DNA from: Muraenolepis orangiensis
Taxonomy: Eukaryota; Chordata; Actinopteri; Gadiformes; Muraenolepididae
Length of the DNA: 64,000 nt
Assembly (NCBI GenBank): GCA_027704905.1
Contig: CM051002.1
Coordinates: 12,538,228 to 12,602,227 of the forward strand
Direction of reading: 5' to 3'
The notes beneath the pieces were generated by a model. The model worked only from the letters and a program-made list of their open reading frames with translations, made no database searches and was not told the origin of the DNA. The position numbers were made by a program, and so were the translations under genes. Shown here one piece after another: positions 62,153-64,000 of the stretch. Each line of letters begins with the position of its first letter. The first letter of the stretch is position 1.

Positions 62153-63605
62153 CTACCCCACTGCCTTTTTGCCTAGAGGCAACTGGGTGATCTTGAATGT
62201 GTCATTCTCTTCTAGTGACTGCATTTCGTCATTCATTGCATTGATCCACTGCCGTGACTTGGTTGACCCTATGGCATCCTGGTAATTTTGTGGTATGTCA
62301 CAAACTGCTCTATAACAAGAGTCTACACATGTTACCAGATGGTCTACTGTATCCTCAGTCTCATAATCCTGTAAGTACACTGGCTTTCTCATAGCTCTAG
62401 GTGGGTTCTTTCTAGCCTTACTCTCAGTGCCTGGCTGTTCACATTCAGCCACAGAAACATCACCTTGAACACTTTGACCTGATACATTTCCCATTTTTTC
62501 ATCAACATTTTCCTCATTGTCAAGGACCCTGGGGTGTCCTGACATTCAATGTGTGACCCAGGTGTCTGTGTTTCTTTCTCTTTGGCTGTCTTGTTTGTGA
62601 ATTTCACCAACCTGTGTTTTTGGACCTTATCTGTGTCTGGACAGTACACAAGATAAGCTGGACTGTTCTTATCATATCCAATAAAAATGCCCTGCTCACA
62701 TCTGGAATCTAACTTCCCCTTCTCTTGTGTGTAGGCAAAACACACAGATCCAAATTTCTGAAGTTTGGACATGTCTGGCTTCTTGCCTGTGAGCATCTCA
62801 TAAGGTGTTTTCTTTGTGCGATTACTGTAACACCTGTTTCTTACATAGGCTGCCGTCTGTACAGCATAATTCCACAGTGTGTCTGGCAACTTACTGTCTA
62901 ACAACATACACCCGCCCATTTCATAGAGGGTTCGCCAACCTCTCTCTGCTGTGCCGTTTTGGTGAGGTGAATAGGGTGCAGATGTCTCATGCCTAATCCT
63001 ATTTTTGGTTAACAGTGATTTGAATTCTCTATTAGTAAATTCACCACCGTTGTCTGAACGTAAACATTTTACTTTTCCATAAGGTGCTGAGTCTGCCAAG
63101 AACCTCTCTGTGGCATGTATTGCATCACTTTTGGATTTGAGAAAATAAACCGTTATGGCACCCGAATAGTCGTCTGTAAAAGATATTTGTGCCCTTCTAA
63201 GCTTGGGGTTCTCATGGGACCGGCTAAATCAGTGTGGACCAGCTGTAAAGGTTCTGTAGCCTTTCTGTCTGGCTCCCTATTCCTTGTCTGGGTGAATTTT
63301 CCTTTTGTACAAATTTCACACAGCTGTGCTGGCCTGACTGCACTGCCTCTTATCTCCATGCCTTTTACCACACCCAGTAACTTTTGTACATCCTCATAAT
63401 TGCAATGTCCCAAAATTTCATGCCAAGTTTGCATGTCGTGGCACACATTACATTTATCAACATTTTTCTGAACAGTTGGCAAGTAAAACAGATTACCACT
63501 TTCATGGAAGTCAAACCGGTTGTTACCACTCTTGGTGATCATGTGGCTGTCCCCCTTCTTGAAAGTGACTGTCGCTCCTCCATTTGTTGCTCTTGCCACT
63601 GAGAA
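62153..63605 (-). pseudogene. Copia integrase and GAG-pre-integrase region, frameshifted
   Basis: 63605-63153 has the pre-integrase finger (WHEILGHCNYEDVQKLLG, CEICTKGKFTQ) and LVHTDLAGPM, the first integrase Asp. 63099-62389 has CLRSDNGGEFTN (second Asp), YSPHQNGTAERGWRTL (catalytic Glu), then ARSDKNSPAYL-type C-terminal sequence. 62545-62153 leads to RT with SRQWINAMNDEMQSLEEN. Breaks near 63150, 62545 and 62155 sit at short homopolymers (for example GGGG at 62158), so some may be sequence errors. Gag and protease are absent beyond 63605. Confidence 0.88.
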
Positions 63606-64000
63606 GATATCGTGATAAGATATCGTGACTAAGACTGAGGTCGTCGAAGACCCTATTGAAATCGGTATTTTAGCGCACGTTTGACCCCCGCAACATATGT
63701 GAAAACTCACCAAATTTTGCACGCGCGTCAGAAGTGTCGCAACTAAGATGTGTAATTGCTTCGGGAACTTTGCGTCAAAAATTGCGTAGGCCACGCCCAC
63801 TTCCGTTTTTAACGTTAACTCCACAACACTTTAACTTTCACGTAAACGAACAAAACTCGGTACGCATATCTAGGGTGCGGAGACAAACAAAAAAGTCTCT
63901 TGGAGGGAAATAAAATTACGTACAGGAAGTCGGGCATTTTGAATTCGGCGTCGGAAAAAACGCGATTTATCGCGTTTTTCATCCTCCGCACTTTAACGAA
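63606..64000. other. unidentified repeat truncating the Copia element
   Basis: Sequence changes abruptly after GCTCTTGCCACTGAGAAG to GATATCGTGATAAGATATCGTG, a short direct repeat, followed by CG-rich sequence (GCGCACG, CACGCGCGTC) and AAACGCGATTTATCGCGTTTTT near the window end, a 9-base inverted repeat. No conserved frame. It is probably another DNA transposon or satellite-like repeat running out of the window. Confidence 0.45.

Overview
The window looks like a repeat-rich teleost fish nuclear locus. It has spliced vertebrate-type exons, fish-style hAT, Tc1/mariner and Harbinger-like DNA transposons, a CR1/L2/Rex-type LINE, Gypsy and Copia retrotransposons, pieces of a class I endogenous retrovirus (ERV), long GT/GA/TA microsatellites, and two placeholder gaps of exactly 1000 N (13500-14499, 34367-35366). 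There are no bacterial operons, CRISPR arrays or phage genes.

The host theme is a small family of PARP3-like genes. Copy A (+ strand, 1-11750), copy B (- strand, 24868-30486), copy C (- strand, 53175-56755) and a first-exon remnant D (- strand, 40312-41100) share exons for a PARP3 N-terminus, a WGR DNA-binding domain and the first half of the PARP regulatory (helical) domain. A, B and C all stop just after the regulatory-domain helix that begins VLADIE and lack the whole ADP-ribosyltransferase domain. Copy C is open through about 229 codons with usable splice sites. A and B each carry a different one-base frameshift.

Layout: 1-46 is the 5' exon of A. 64-6030 holds two overlapping degenerate BED/hAT transposase genes, the second split by a 2.2 kb Buster-like hAT element that carries a G-rich minisatellite. 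6138-11750 is the coding part of A, with a Tc1 element, a fold-back and MITEs in its introns. 11845-13033 is a non-autonomous hAT containing a solo Gypsy LTR. After a gap, 14500-15960 is an unnamed transposon-type gene, and 16009-20720 is a 2.38 kb tandem duplication of the 3' end of an ERV followed by its RNase H region. 23038-34366 is the near-identical reverse complement of 2252-13499. After the second gap come a LINE (35935-37690), a deleted sushi-like Gypsy (37860-39180), D, a Harbinger-like element, unannotated AT-rich DNA, a near-complete Gypsy (45311-52085), copy C, an ERV remnant (56756 to about 58500) and a Copia element (60344-63605).

The apparent 11.3 kb inverted repeat is best read as one locus present in two unmerged contigs, the second placed in the wrong orientation. 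The arms differ almost only in homopolymer length, each ends at a gap or a poly-G minisatellite, and the flipped second contig extends the first one exactly where it stops. All calls are from reading the sequence; no database search was run.
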